From an uncultured Flavobacteriaceae bacterium (GTDB lineage Bacteria > Bacteroidota > Bacteroidia > Flavobacteriales > Flavobacteriaceae), in NCBI GenBank assembly GCA_947502975.1, contig CANNBV010000001.1:310001-374000 (forward strand): a stretch of 64,000 nt of DNA, in the 5' to 3' direction. The position numbers and the translations under genes were made by a program. The notes beneath the pieces are model-generated. The model searched no databases. It saw only the letters and a list, made by a program, of their open reading frames with translations, and had not been told where the DNA came from. Positions 43,919 through 52,605 of this stretch are shown here, in pieces (position 1 is the first letter of the stretch; each line of letters begins with the position of its first letter).

Positions 43919-45691
43919 ATGAGATTTATCAAGCACATATCAATTTTCTTATTCATACTTACTACAAGTATTGCTTCTGCTCAAGTAAAGTTTGAAGCTA
44001 AAGTGAGCAAGAAAAAACTAGGTGTAAACGAACGTTTGCGTGTAGATTTTCAGATGAATAAGGATGGGGATAATTTTAATCCTCCTAGCTTTAATGGTTT
44101 TACAGTTATTGGAGGGCCAAACCAATCTGTAAGCAATTCATGGATTAACGGTGTTCGCACCTATAAAAAAACCTACAGTTATTTTTTAGCACCGAAGGGT
44201 AGAGGTGCTTTTACTATCGGACAAGCTACGATTGAAATAGAAGGTGAAATTTATAAAACCACACCTATTAAAGTAGATATTACGGCTGCGATAGATAAAC
44301 CCAAAGACCCTAATGACCCAAGTTATGTAGCGTCGAACAATATTCATTTGGTTGCAGAAGTTTCTAATTCAAATCCATATTTAAATGAAGCGATTACAGT
44401 AGTTTACAAATTATACGTGGCGCCCACTACAGGAGTAGATAACTGGCGTGAAATAGATATTCCTAGATATGATGATTTTTGGAGTCAGACTATAGATACC
44501 AAAGGACAGCGTGTTCAAAATGGTACCTATAAAGGTGAAGATTATCGGTATTTAGTGCTACGTAAAACGGTTTTATATCCTCAAAGAACAGGTAAGCTAA
44601 ACATAGAGCCACTATCGTTGAACGTTTCGGTACAAGTACCTACAAACAGACGTGATATTTTTGGCAGCCGATTAATGACAAGAGTAAACAGAACAGTTTC
44701 TGCGGGCAACAGAACGATAAATGTAAAACCGTTACCAGAAATTGGAAAGCCTGTCGATTTTAGTGGTGCTGTTGGAGATTTTAGTTTTAAGGTTACTGCA
44801 TCAAAAACAGAATTAGATGCTACTGAATCTTTGCAAGCTAAAGTTGAGGTTCGGGGGAAAGGGAATTTAAAGTTGTTTAATCTACCAAAAATCACTTTAC
44901 CTAGCTCGTTAGAAGTTTACGAACCTGAACATAAAGAGAATGTAAGTACAACAACTCGCGGAATGCAAGGTAGTATTTCAGATAGTTATACCATAGTACC
45001 ACAATACAAAGGTAAATATCCTTTACCAAGTGTGTCCTTCTCTTATTTTGATTTAAAAACTGAAAGCTATAAGCGATTATCTTCAGATGAAATAATAATC
45101 AATGTATTAGATGGCCCAGTTAATACAGCTTCTGAAACACCAAACACTTCGAATAATACGATAAAACAAACTGTAGTTGATAATGGCAATCAATTTGCTT
45201 TTATTAAAACAAAAACTAATTTCATTTCAAAAGGAAACACCTATTTTTTCAAATCTAAATTATTTTGGAGTTTATTATTAGGACCATTTTTAGCTATTCC
45301 TCTCGTTGTTTTAGTAAGAAGGAAAAAGGCTATTCGAGATGCCGATGTTGCAGGAAATAAAATTAGAAGAGCCGATAAATTGGCGAGAAAATATCTAAAA
45401 GGAGCCAAAAAGCATTTAGGTAAAAAAGAAGCATTTTATGAAGCTTTAGAAAAGGCATTGCATAATTATCTAAAAGCAAAATTACGTATTGAAACTAGTG
45501 ACTTAAGTAAAGATAGAATACAAAGTTTACTGATGGAACGCAATGTTGAAGACGACGTTATTAAAGACTTCCTATCCATTTTTGAAAATTGCGAACTGGC
45601 ACGTTATACGCCAATTACAAACGTAACTATGCAGGAAGATTATGAAAAAGCAGCAAAGACTATTTCTTTAATTGATAAACAGGCACGATAA
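43919..45691 (+). CDS. batD: BatD: oxygen-tolerance family membrane protein
   Basis: A 590-residue protein with a signal peptide (FLFILTTSIASAQ), a large periplasmic region of BatD-type beta domains (SKKKLGVNERLRVDFQMN; TVIGGPNQSVSNSWINGVRT; YFLAPKGRGAFTIGQATIEI) and a membrane helix at about residues 442-462 before a basic cytoplasmic tail with a helical domain (YLKAKLRIETSDLSKDRIQS). BatD is the large periplasmic subunit of the presumed Bat complex. Start 43919 is 19 bases after the S23 stop. Confidence 0.92.
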   Translation: MRFIKHISIFLFILTTSIASAQVKFEAKVSKKKLGVNERLRVDFQMNKDGDNFNPPSFNGFTVIGGPNQSVSNSWINGVRTYKKTYSYFLAPKGRGAFTIGQATIEIEGEIYKTTPIKVDITAAIDKPKDPNDPSYVASNNIHLVAEVSNSNPYLNEAITVVYKLYVAPTTGVDNWREIDIPRYDDFWSQTIDTKGQRVQNGTYKGEDYRYLVLRKTVLYPQRTGKLNIEPLSLNVSVQVPTNRRDIFGSRLMTRVNRTVSAGNRTINVKPLPEIGKPVDFSGAVGDFSFKVTASKTELDATESLQAKVEVRGKGNLKLFNLPKITLPSSLEVYEPEHKENVSTTTRGMQGSISDSYTIVPQYKGKYPLPSVSFSYFDLKTESYKRLSSDEIIINVLDGPVNTASETPNTSNNTIKQTVVDNGNQFAFIKTKTNFISKGNTYFFKSKLFWSLLLGPFLAIPLVVLVRRKKAIRDADVAGNKIRRADKLARKYLKGAKKHLGKKEAFYEALEKALHNYLKAKLRIETSDLSKDRIQSLLMERNVEDDVIKDFLSIFENCELARYTPITNVTMQEDYEKAAKTISLIDKQAR

Positions 45692-45692
45692 G

Positions 45693-46454
45693 ATGAAATA
45701 TTTCTTTTACATACTAATTGCACTGTTAGGTTTTATAAAAACTGAAGCTCAAAATAATCAACATTTTGAAGAAGCTAATGCATTATATAATGAAGGGAAA
45801 TATGCTGAAGCTATTGATAAATATATGTCGATTTTACAATCTGATACTCATTCTGCTGAATTGTATTATAATTTAGGAAATGCGCATTATAGATTGAATA
45901 ATGTTGCGCCAAGTATCTATTATTTTGAAAAAGCAAAGCTGCTAAACCCGAATGATAAGGATATTGAAAACAATTTGGTTTATGCAAATAACATGACCAT
46001 TGATGCTATTGACAATGTCCCAGAAGTAGGGTTTTCAAAATTAATAAAGAATATTACAAATACGTTTAGTTTCGATATATGGGCAAAAACTGCAGTTTGT
46101 TTGGCTTTTGTTTATGTACTTTTAGTGCTACTATACTATTTCTCTTATTCATCAGGAAAAAAACGTATAACATTCGTAATGAGTATAATTTGTTTGTTAT
46201 CCTTATGTGTAGCTTTGGCGTTTGCATTCAATAAATTTGAATTGGATAAAAAGAATAATCCTGCAATAATATTTGCACAAGAATCTCAAATAAAAGCAGA
46301 GCCTAATTTGAGAAGTGAAGAAGCTTTTAGATTACACGAGGGTACTAAAGTTCAAGTAATTGACACTGTAAATAATTGGAAAAAAATTAAACTTACGGAT
46401 GGAAAAATTGGTTGGATTTTAAGTGAAGACATTAAAATATTGAAGGATTTTTAA
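45693..46454 (+). CDS. batE: BatE: TPR and SH3-like membrane protein
   Basis: A 253-residue protein starting at ATG 45693, one base after the BatD stop; the earlier in-frame ATG lies inside BatD and would precede the signal peptide (YFFYILIALLGFIKTEA). TPR repeats follow (ANALYNEGKYAEAIDKYMSI, ELYYNLGNAHYRLNNVAPSI), then two membrane helices (about 130-150 and 160-180) and a C-terminal SH3-like domain (IKAEPNLRSEEAFRLHEGTK). This is the usual last gene of the Bat operon. Confidence 0.9.
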   Translation: MKYFFYILIALLGFIKTEAQNNQHFEEANALYNEGKYAEAIDKYMSILQSDTHSAELYYNLGNAHYRLNNVAPSIYYFEKAKLLNPNDKDIENNLVYANNMTIDAIDNVPEVGFSKLIKNITNTFSFDIWAKTAVCLAFVYVLLVLLYYFSYSSGKKRITFVMSIICLLSLCVALAFAFNKFELDKKNNPAIIFAQESQIKAEPNLRSEEAFRLHEGTKVQVIDTVNNWKKIKLTDGKIGWILSEDIKILKDF

Positions 46455-46505
46455 AAGCTTAAAAAAATATGTTTATATTTAATTCTGATTAATACGGAAC
46501 GCGAA

Positions 46506-46814
46506 ATGTTTAAAAATGGATTAGCTATAATTTTAGCATCAATATTTATATTGATTGTAGTAATGCCTACGATTATTATTGTTATAGATGATTCAACGGA
46601 TGTTTCAATATTCTACAGTACTTCAGAAGAAGAAAAAGACAAAAGTCAAGAGAAAAATATAGATAAGGAATTCTTATCTTTTTTAGTAAAAACCTCTGTG
46701 AAGATTAATGTTAAAGGTTTTGAGAAATTTAGCTTGCAATATTATTTTAAGCTATATGAAATACCTCATATTGAGCTTTCTTTTCCGCCTCCTAAGTTAG
46801 CTGTTTTAATTTAA
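46506..46814 (+). CDS. Small single-pass membrane protein, unknown
   Basis: A 102-residue protein with one N-terminal membrane helix (LAIILASIFILIVVMPTIII), a charged Glu/Lys/Asp stretch and a C-terminal part rich in aromatic residues ending PPPKLAVLI. I recognise no family. It lies 51 bases after BatE and 73 bases before the SulP gene, in the same direction as both. The absence of any overlap and the plausible start favour a real gene, but no homology supports it. Confidence 0.5.
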   Translation: MFKNGLAIILASIFILIVVMPTIIIVIDDSTDVSIFYSTSEEEKDKSQEKNIDKEFLSFLVKTSVKINVKGFEKFSLQYYFKLYEIPHIELSFPPPKLAVLI

Positions 46815-46887
46815 TACAATCTTATTTTTATTTTTTACAAATTAAATCATTAGCTATCCTTTAGTTAGTGGTTTCAAACGCATTATT

Positions 46888-48477
46888 ATGTTTAAATATT
46901 TAAAAAACGATCTTCCTGCTAGTATAGTAGTGTTTTTTGTTGCCTTACCACTTTGTTTAGGAATTGCTTTAGCCAGTGGAGCTCCATTATTTTCAGGACT
47001 AATAGCTGGAATTATTGGAGGAATTGTAGTTGGTAGTTTAAGTGGATCAAATATTGGAGTAAGTGGCCCTGCAGCGGGTTTAGCTGCAATTGTACTTACT
47101 GCTATTGGTGCTTTAGGTGGCTATGAAAACTTCTTAGTTGCTGTCGTTATTGGAGGTGCTATTCAGTTATTATTAGGATTTTTAAGAGCAGGTATTATTG
47201 GATATTACTTTCCATCTTCAGTAATAAAAGGGATGCTTACTGGTATCGGTATAATAATTATTTTGAAACAAATTCCACACTTTTTCGGTATGGATGAAGA
47301 CCCTCAAGGAGATTTCGCTTTTCTACAAATAGATGGTGAAAATACACTAACAGAATTATTAAAAGCCATAAATGCATTAATAAGTGGTAATATTAGTATT
47401 GGCGCTACAACAATTGCTATAATGGCGATGTTTATTTTGTTGTTATGGTCAAATGTTTTGGTGAAAAAAGGAAAGATTTTTCAACTTGTACAAGGACCTC
47501 TAGTTGCGGTAGTTGTGGGCATTATATTCTATATTTTAACTAAAGAAGGATCACTCAGTATTGCAGAAAGTCACTTAGTTTCTGTACCTGTTCCAGAAGA
47601 TTTTAATACTTTTTTAGGTCAATTTAGTTTTCCGAATTTTTCAGCAATAACTAGAATGGATGTCTGGATAACTGGGTTTACAATTGCCATAGTAGCTTCA
47701 CTTGAAACTTTGTTATGTGTAGAAGCTACAGATAAATTAGATCCGCACAAAAATGTAACTCCAACTAACAGAGAGTTGTTAGCACAAGGTACTGGTAATA
47801 TAATTTCTGGTTTTATCGGAGGTTTACCAATTACACAAGTAATAGTTAGAAGTTCTGCAAATATTCAGTCAGGAGGGCGAACAAAAATGTCTGCAATAAT
47901 TCATGGGTTTTTCTTGTTAATTTCAGTAATACTAATACCTAAACTTTTAAATATGATTCCGCTATCTGTATTAGCAGCGGTATTATTTATTGTAGGTTTT
48001 AAATTAGCAAAACCATCAACGTTTAAAACAATGTTTAGTTTAGGTTGGAAACAATGGGTTCCGTTTATTGTAACAGTTTTAGGAATTGTGTTTATCGATT
48101 TACTTTGGGGTATTGGTTTAGGTCTAGCAGTTGGTATTACTGTAATATTGATTAAAAGCTTCCAGAATTCTCACTTTTTACATAAAGAAGGTGAAGATGT
48201 TGATGATGGTAAAATAAAAATGACACTGGCAGAAGAGGTAACCTTTTTTAATAAAGGGGCTATTCTCAAAGAGTTGGATAACCTTCCACCAGATTCTTTT
48301 TTAGAATTGGACGTGAGTAAAACCAGATATTTAGATAATGACATTATTGAAATACTAGAAGATTTTGCTTTTAAGGCTAAAGAACGAAATATAGATATTA
48401 AACTAGTGTCAGAACGCGGTATTGTAGAAAACCCTGATAGTTATATTGAGTTTTTTAAACTTAATAAACTTAAATAA
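46888..48477 (+). CDS. SulP-family anion transporter (bicarbonate-type)
   Basis: A 529-residue membrane protein with about 12-14 helices and a C-terminal STAS domain (about residues 440-525, LELDVSKTRYLDNDIIEILE). The N-terminus DLPASIVVFFVALPLCLGIA, SGPAAGLAAIVLTAIGALGG and NRELLAQGTGNIISGFIGGL are SulP signatures. In marine Bacteroidota SulP proteins next to carbonic anhydrase are regarded as BicA-like sodium-bicarbonate transporters; sulfate transport is the alternative. The carbonic anhydrase gene follows after 81 bases, and SbtA and a LysR regulator lie just beyond, so bicarbonate is the favoured substrate. Confidence 0.92.
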   Translation: MFKYLKNDLPASIVVFFVALPLCLGIALASGAPLFSGLIAGIIGGIVVGSLSGSNIGVSGPAAGLAAIVLTAIGALGGYENFLVAVVIGGAIQLLLGFLRAGIIGYYFPSSVIKGMLTGIGIIIILKQIPHFFGMDEDPQGDFAFLQIDGENTLTELLKAINALISGNISIGATTIAIMAMFILLLWSNVLVKKGKIFQLVQGPLVAVVVGIIFYILTKEGSLSIAESHLVSVPVPEDFNTFLGQFSFPNFSAITRMDVWITGFTIAIVASLETLLCVEATDKLDPHKNVTPTNRELLAQGTGNIISGFIGGLPITQVIVRSSANIQSGGRTKMSAIIHGFFLLISVILIPKLLNMIPLSVLAAVLFIVGFKLAKPSTFKTMFSLGWKQWVPFIVTVLGIVFIDLLWGIGLGLAVGITVILIKSFQNSHFLHKEGEDVDDGKIKMTLAEEVTFFNKGAILKELDNLPPDSFLELDVSKTRYLDNDIIEILEDFAFKAKERNIDIKLVSERGIVENPDSYIEFFKLNKLK

Positions 48478-48510
48478 TAAGCTTGTCTTTTGAAACAAAA
48501 TTTTGATAAC

Positions 48511-48537
48511 TTTAATGCATGTTATACATGCATTAAA
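48511..48537. promoter_or_regulatory. Perfect 12-bp palindrome between SulP and carbonic anhydrase genes
   Basis: TTTAATGCATGT, three bases (TAT), ACATGCATTAAA: a perfect inverted repeat. It contains a symmetric T-N11-A core (48516-48528), the minimal LysR-type box, and it overlaps a weak TAACTTTA -7-like element (48508-48515; TTG at 48484-48486). No T-run follows, so an operator is more likely than a terminator. Binding by the LysR regulator at 50482 is a guess. Confidence 0.55.
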
Positions 48538-48558
48538 AAACCATAAAAACTATAAATT

Positions 48559-49200
48559 ATGAAAAACACATACTACAATCAATTGTTAGTCAACAATAAG
48601 GAATGGGTCAAAGAAATGACCAAAAAAGATAAAAATTATTTTAAAGAATTATCTAAAGGGCAAAAACCTCCAGTACTTTGGATTGGTTGTGCAGATAGTA
48701 GAGTGCCTGCTAACGAAATAACAGGAACACACCCAGGAGAACTTTTTGTACATAGAAATATTGCTAATATGGTAGTGCATACAGATATGAATATGCTAAG
48801 TGTATTAGATTATGCTGTAAACCATTTAGGAGTAGAACACATTATTGTTTGTGGGCACTATGGATGTGGTGGTGTAGCTGCTGCGATGCAAAACAAATCA
48901 TTAGGCTTAATTAACAAATGGGTTAGAAACATTAAAGAAGTTTATAAAGACAATAAAACAGAACTTAGAAAGATTGATGATGACAAAGAGCGTTTTAATA
49001 AACTAGTAGAGCTAAATGTAAAGGCTCAGGTTTATGATTTAGCGAAAACATCTATTGTACAACAAGCATGGAAAGATGGGAGACCGTTAGAAGTTCATGG
49101 TTGGGTGTATGATTTAAAAGATGGAATTATTCATGATCTAAAAGCATCAATGGATAGTGCGCAACATTTAGATGATATTTTCACATTAGATTTAGATTAG
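48559..49200 (+). CDS. Beta-class carbonic anhydrase
   Basis: A 213-residue zinc enzyme interconverting CO2 and bicarbonate. Zinc ligands are Cys44 in WIGCADSRVP (with the Asp46-Arg48 dyad), His100 and Cys103 in CGHYGCGGV. Length and lack of signal peptide fit a cytoplasmic beta-carbonic anhydrase. It follows the SulP transporter and precedes a strong terminator at 49230-49266. Together with SulP and SbtA it should maintain cytoplasmic bicarbonate for carboxylases. Confidence 0.95.
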   Translation: MKNTYYNQLLVNNKEWVKEMTKKDKNYFKELSKGQKPPVLWIGCADSRVPANEITGTHPGELFVHRNIANMVVHTDMNMLSVLDYAVNHLGVEHIIVCGHYGCGGVAAAMQNKSLGLINKWVRNIKEVYKDNKTELRKIDDDKERFNKLVELNVKAQVYDLAKTSIVQQAWKDGRPLEVHGWVYDLKDGIIHDLKASMDSAQHLDDIFTLDLD

Positions 49201-49229
49201 GTCATACTTATTTGTCTTTTGAATAAAAG

Positions 49230-49266
49230 AATAATGCCCTTAAAATTTAGTTTTAAGGGCATTATT
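49230..49266 (+). terminator. Terminator after carbonic anhydrase
   Basis: A perfect 16-bp stem AATAATGCCCTTAAAA / TTTTAAGGGCATTATT with loop TTTAG, followed by TGTTT. It ends the SulP-carbonic anhydrase transcript. Confidence 0.85.
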
Positions 49267-49331
49267 TGTTTAAAACATGTTTGTGATGATAAGCACAAAT
49301 TTATTTTGAAACTTATGTAAGCAGGTAGGTC

Positions 49332-49422
49332 TGCGTTAGGGATTGAACGGCATGTTTGAAATCCCCGACGCAGGAGGGATTGAGTAGTGAAAGCCCGACC
49401 ACGCCCTAGCGTGGTAACGCCC
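49332..49422 (-). repeat. Dispersed GCGTTA-ended element, copy 4
   Basis: Read on the minus strand it begins GGGCGTTACCACG eight bases after the SbtA stop and ends CAATCCCTAACGCAG, with CTCCTGCGTCGGGGA inside. It belongs to the subtype of copies 2 and 5 and is the shortest copy. A 75-codon open frame over it on the minus strand has no protein-like features. Confidence 0.85.
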
Positions 49423-49430
49423 AAAAAGAG

Positions 49431-50393
49431 CTAAACCATTTGAATAAATGCATAATAAATAGGCATTCCCAGAGTAATATTGAAAGGGAAGGTAATTCCT
49501 AACGCCATTGGAATATATATACCAGCATCAGCTCTGGGTTCTGCAAGTTTCATAGTTGCTGGTACTGCAATGTATGATGCTCCAGCACCTAAAATGGCAA
49601 ATAATAACCTATTACCGGGGCTTTCAGTTATAAAACCACTTAAATAAGCTACGATCAATCCGTTAATTAATGGTACAATAATTCCGAAGGCAAATAAAAA
49701 CACTCCATACTTTTTAAAGCCTTTAATGCGCTTTGCAGTTACCATACCCATTTCTAGAAGGAAAAGCGAAAGGAAACCTTTAAAGATATCTGTGGTAAAA
49801 GGTTCGATACCTCTGGCTTGATTTGCATCAGCGATGAGCCCAATCGCTAAACTTCCAATAAGCATTAGAACACTTCCTCCAGTTAGTGAATGTTTGATCA
49901 ATGCCCCAATAGATTTATCAGTTTGCTTGTTAGCATCATAAAGCATAATTAAAATCACTCCAACAACAATTGCAGGTGACTCCATTATAGCCATAATTGC
50001 TACCATATGTCCTCCAAAAGGAACCCCTTGATTTTCCAAAAAAGATACTGCAGTTACAAAAGTCACAGCACTTACAGATCCATAAGCTGCTGCGATAGCA
50101 CCAGCATTTGGTACCCCTACTTTTTTCTTTAAAGCAAAAAAAGTGTAGAAAGGAACAAGACTGGATAGTATTACAGCAAAAATTATCGAATTTAAAATTT
50201 CAGAATTAAAATCACTATGGGATAATTCCTGTCCACCTTTAAAGCCAATTGCAAAAAGCAGGTACAGCGAAATAAATTTTGAAGAGTTTTCAGGGATTTT
50301 TAAGTCACTTTTTAAGCAGGTGGCTAAAATTCCCAAAAGGAAAAATAATAATACTGGATTTGTGAGGTTACTAATAAGTACATCAATATTCAT
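49431..50393 (-). CDS. sbtA: SbtA-type sodium-dependent bicarbonate permease
   Basis: A 320-residue membrane protein with about ten helices. The family hallmark is AIAAAYGSVSAVTFVTAVSF followed by ENQGVPFGGHMVAIMAIMES and PAIVVGVILIML. I start at ATG 50393; twelve further codons are open upstream but lack support. SbtA is the high-affinity sodium/bicarbonate symporter of cyanobacteria, and homologues are common in heterotrophs. It is divergent from a LysR gene across 88 bases, the usual arrangement of a LysR target. No sbtB-like PII gene follows. Confidence 0.92.
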   Translation of the reverse strand: MNIDVLISNLTNPVLLFFLLGILATCLKSDLKIPENSSKFISLYLLFAIGFKGGQELSHSDFNSEILNSIIFAVILSSLVPFYTFFALKKKVGVPNAGAIAAAYGSVSAVTFVTAVSFLENQGVPFGGHMVAIMAIMESPAIVVGVILIMLYDANKQTDKSIGALIKHSLTGGSVLMLIGSLAIGLIADANQARGIEPFTTDIFKGFLSLFLLEMGMVTAKRIKGFKKYGVFLFAFGIIVPLINGLIVAYLSGFITESPGNRLLFAILGAGASYIAVPATMKLAEPRADAGIYIPMALGITFPFNITLGMPIYYAFIQMV

Positions 50394-50481
50394 AAGGTTA
50401 GTTTTAATTCGGAGGCAAAAATATTTCAACTAATTCATATATTTTTATTTAAATTTGTTATCAGAAGCATAAATAGTTTTT

Positions 50482-51408
50482 ATGAATTTTACATTACATC
50501 AATTAAAAGTGTTTAGCGTTATTGTTCAAAACAAAAGCATCACTAAAGCAGCGGAAGAATTGAATATGACCCAACCAGCTGCGTCTATTCAACTTAAAAA
50601 TTTTCAAGATCAATTTGATATTCCCTTAACAGAGGTCATTGGCAGACAATTGTACGTTACAAATTTTGGAAATGAAATTTATAGTATCGCAGAATCTATA
50701 TTAAACCAAGTAGAAACTATAGATTATAAAACCCAAGCATTTAAGGGTTTGTTGTCTGGTAAACTTAGGATATCGGTAGTGTCTACAGGAAATTATGTAA
50801 TGCCTTATTTCTTAAATGGGTTTTTAAAACAGCACCCGCATATAGATTTAATGATGGATGTATCGAACAAGACTAATGTTATTAAGGATTTAGAGCAAAA
50901 TGAAGTAGATTTTTCATTGGTAACCGTAAGTCCAGGGCATTTAGATTTATACGAAGAACCAATTATGATAAATAAGTTGCATTTGGTAGCTTCAGCCGAT
51001 AATAGCTTAAACATTAAGCGTATTGAAGATAAATCCATTTTCAACAGAATACCTTTAATTTACAGAGAAGAAGGTTCTGGAACCCGATTTACAATGCAGC
51101 AATTTTTTACTGAAGAAAAAATTCAACCTAAAGTAAAATTAGAACTTACTACAAACGAAGCCATAATACAAGCCGTAGTTGCAGATATTGGCATGTCTAT
51201 TGTATCGCTGTTGGGTATTAAAAACGAATTGTTGCAAAACGAACTTAAGATTATTCCGGTGAAGGGTTTACCTTTAGAATCGCAATGGAAACTCATTTGG
51301 CTGAAGAAAAAGAATTTATCTCCAGTAGCATTGGCATTTTTAGACTATGTAAGACAAGAAAAAGATAAGGTATATAATCAATATTTTAAGTGGATGGAGC
51401 AGTATTAA
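50482..51408 (+). CDS. LysR-family regulator of the bicarbonate genes
   Basis: A 308-residue LysR-type regulator: N-terminal helix-turn-helix (FTLHQLKVFSVIVQNKSITK, MTQPAASIQLKNFQDQF) and a substrate-binding domain with LRISVVSTGNYVMPYFLNGF and the typical REEGSGTRFTMQQFF. It resembles the CbbR/CmpR branch that responds to carbon-fixation metabolites (RIPLIYREEGSGTR is the diagnostic motif). It is divergent from sbtA and most likely controls it and perhaps the SulP-carbonic anhydrase pair. Confidence 0.9.
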   Translation: MNFTLHQLKVFSVIVQNKSITKAAEELNMTQPAASIQLKNFQDQFDIPLTEVIGRQLYVTNFGNEIYSIAESILNQVETIDYKTQAFKGLLSGKLRISVVSTGNYVMPYFLNGFLKQHPHIDLMMDVSNKTNVIKDLEQNEVDFSLVTVSPGHLDLYEEPIMINKLHLVASADNSLNIKRIEDKSIFNRIPLIYREEGSGTRFTMQQFFTEEKIQPKVKLELTTNEAIIQAVVADIGMSIVSLLGIKNELLQNELKIIPVKGLPLESQWKLIWLKKKNLSPVALAFLDYVRQEKDKVYNQYFKWMEQY

Positions 51409-51923
51409 ACGTTTTGAGTTGATTGTTCATCAGAACCATCATCTTTTTTCAAGAGATTAGGAAAAATCATTGGCGCTAAAGATTTTACGGGTTCGTAAAG
51501 TATAGAATCCTCTAAATCCTCTTCACTTGCAAAAGGAATCGTATTATTCAAACTATTAAAAACCATAAGAATTACACTTAAAATCACCCCTATTTTTAGT
51601 CCCCCAAAAACACCACCAAGTATTTTATTCAAGATCCCTAATGCAGCAAAATTGGCCAACTTTGTAAGCGCTTTTCCAGCTAGAGCAATAGCTAAAACAA
51701 TAACCACGAAAGTAATGGCAAATGCTACAATGTTAATGTATTTCTCATCCCAAGATACTTTTTCCATTAAAAATTCAGCAGCAAAATTGCTGAAATGAAT
51801 AGCGCCATAAACCCCAGCTACTAAAGCTACGAGAGAGGCTACTTCAACAAAAAGCCCTTTCATAAAGCCACGAATACCCCCAAATAAAATCAGGGCACCT
51901 AGAATGATATCAATAATTGCCAT
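51405..51923 (-). CDS. CvpA-family membrane protein
   Basis: A 172-residue protein with four membrane helices. The start MAIIDIILGALILFGGIRGF MKGLF and the later LGILNKILGGVFGGLKIGVI are the CvpA signature. The C-terminus is acidic and cytoplasmic. CvpA is needed for colicin V production in E. coli and linked to envelope homeostasis in others. Its stop overlaps the LysR stop region by four bases (convergent). Confidence 0.9.
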   Translation of the reverse strand: MAIIDIILGALILFGGIRGFMKGLFVEVASLVALVAGVYGAIHFSNFAAEFLMEKVSWDEKYINIVAFAITFVVIVLAIALAGKALTKLANFAALGILNKILGGVFGGLKIGVILSVILMVFNSLNNTIPFASEEDLEDSILYEPVKSLAPMIFPNLLKKDDGSDEQSTQNV

Positions 51924-52037
51924 GGTTGTTTAGTTTTTGTAAATATAGATAAATTCTAACCTTGTTTACTAAAACGCAAAAAAGTCGATAAACGTTTATT
52001 AACTTTGAATTTTTAAATAAAACCATATAAAATAAGA

Positions 52038-52394
52038 GTGTCTAGAGACGAAAAATTAAAAGAACGATGGGAATTGGTAGTACAAAAACTCTCCAACCAA
52101 TTTGCCGATGGTGATGTTTTAGACCTAGATGCCATTATCTACCTTATAGGCGTACAAGAACTCGGTCAGCTTAAAAGAACGTTTAAAAAGGACCAGAAGC
52201 TAGACCTCATGCATATCGCCATTTGCAAGCTGTTGAGCCCTTATGGTTACTACGAACTCGATTTTGTGGACGACGAGGGTTGGCCACATTACAAAGCTCT
52301 TGAAGCACTGCCATTCTTAAAAGCAGGAGAGCAATCCGTTTTAATGAAGGAAGCCATCGTCAACTATTTTATAGAAACCGAATATATTAATTAG
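52038..52394 (+). CDS. Conserved hypothetical protein
   Basis: A 118-residue soluble protein starting at GTG 52038; no in-frame ATG is available upstream near it. A helical N-terminus (DEKLKERWELVVQKLSNQF) is followed by LDLDAIIYLIGVQELGQLKR and LLSPYGYYELDFVDDEGWPH. I recall similar small proteins in many Flavobacteriaceae beside pheS, without a function. The last base of its TAG stop is the first base of dispersed element copy 5. Confidence 0.78.
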   Translation: MSRDEKLKERWELVVQKLSNQFADGDVLDLDAIIYLIGVQELGQLKRTFKKDQKLDLMHIAICKLLSPYGYYELDFVDDEGWPHYKALEALPFLKAGEQSVLMKEAIVNYFIETEYIN

Positions 52395-52537
52395 GGCGTT
52401 CCCCTCGATTTTAATTTTGATAATTTAAAGGTAGTAGCGTGCTCGGGTCGCGCTTTCGGCAAAAGTTTATCCTGAGCGTAGTCGAAGGGCTCTCTCCAAC
52501 GTCGAGGAGCTTCAACAAATGCCTCAATCCCTAACGC
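52394..52537 (+). repeat. Dispersed GCGTTA-ended element, copy 5
   Basis: Begins GGGCGTTCCCC at the final base of the preceding stop codon and ends CAATCCCTAACGC. The inner sequence has GGTCGCGCTTTCGGC, a stretch CCTGAGCGTAGTCGAAGG and the CGTCGAGGAGCTTCAACAAA block of copy 2. It lies between the hypothetical gene and pheS. Confidence 0.85.
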
Positions 52538-52605
52538 AAATCCCGATAAATTGATTAAATTTGCCATCATTTTAGCTACTGAAATAAATTCAGCATTAAA
52601 ATATT

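Noticed and set aside
49197-49424. 75-codon minus-strand open frame after carbonic anhydrase
   Set aside because: It covers a terminator and a dispersed repeat and has no protein-like features.
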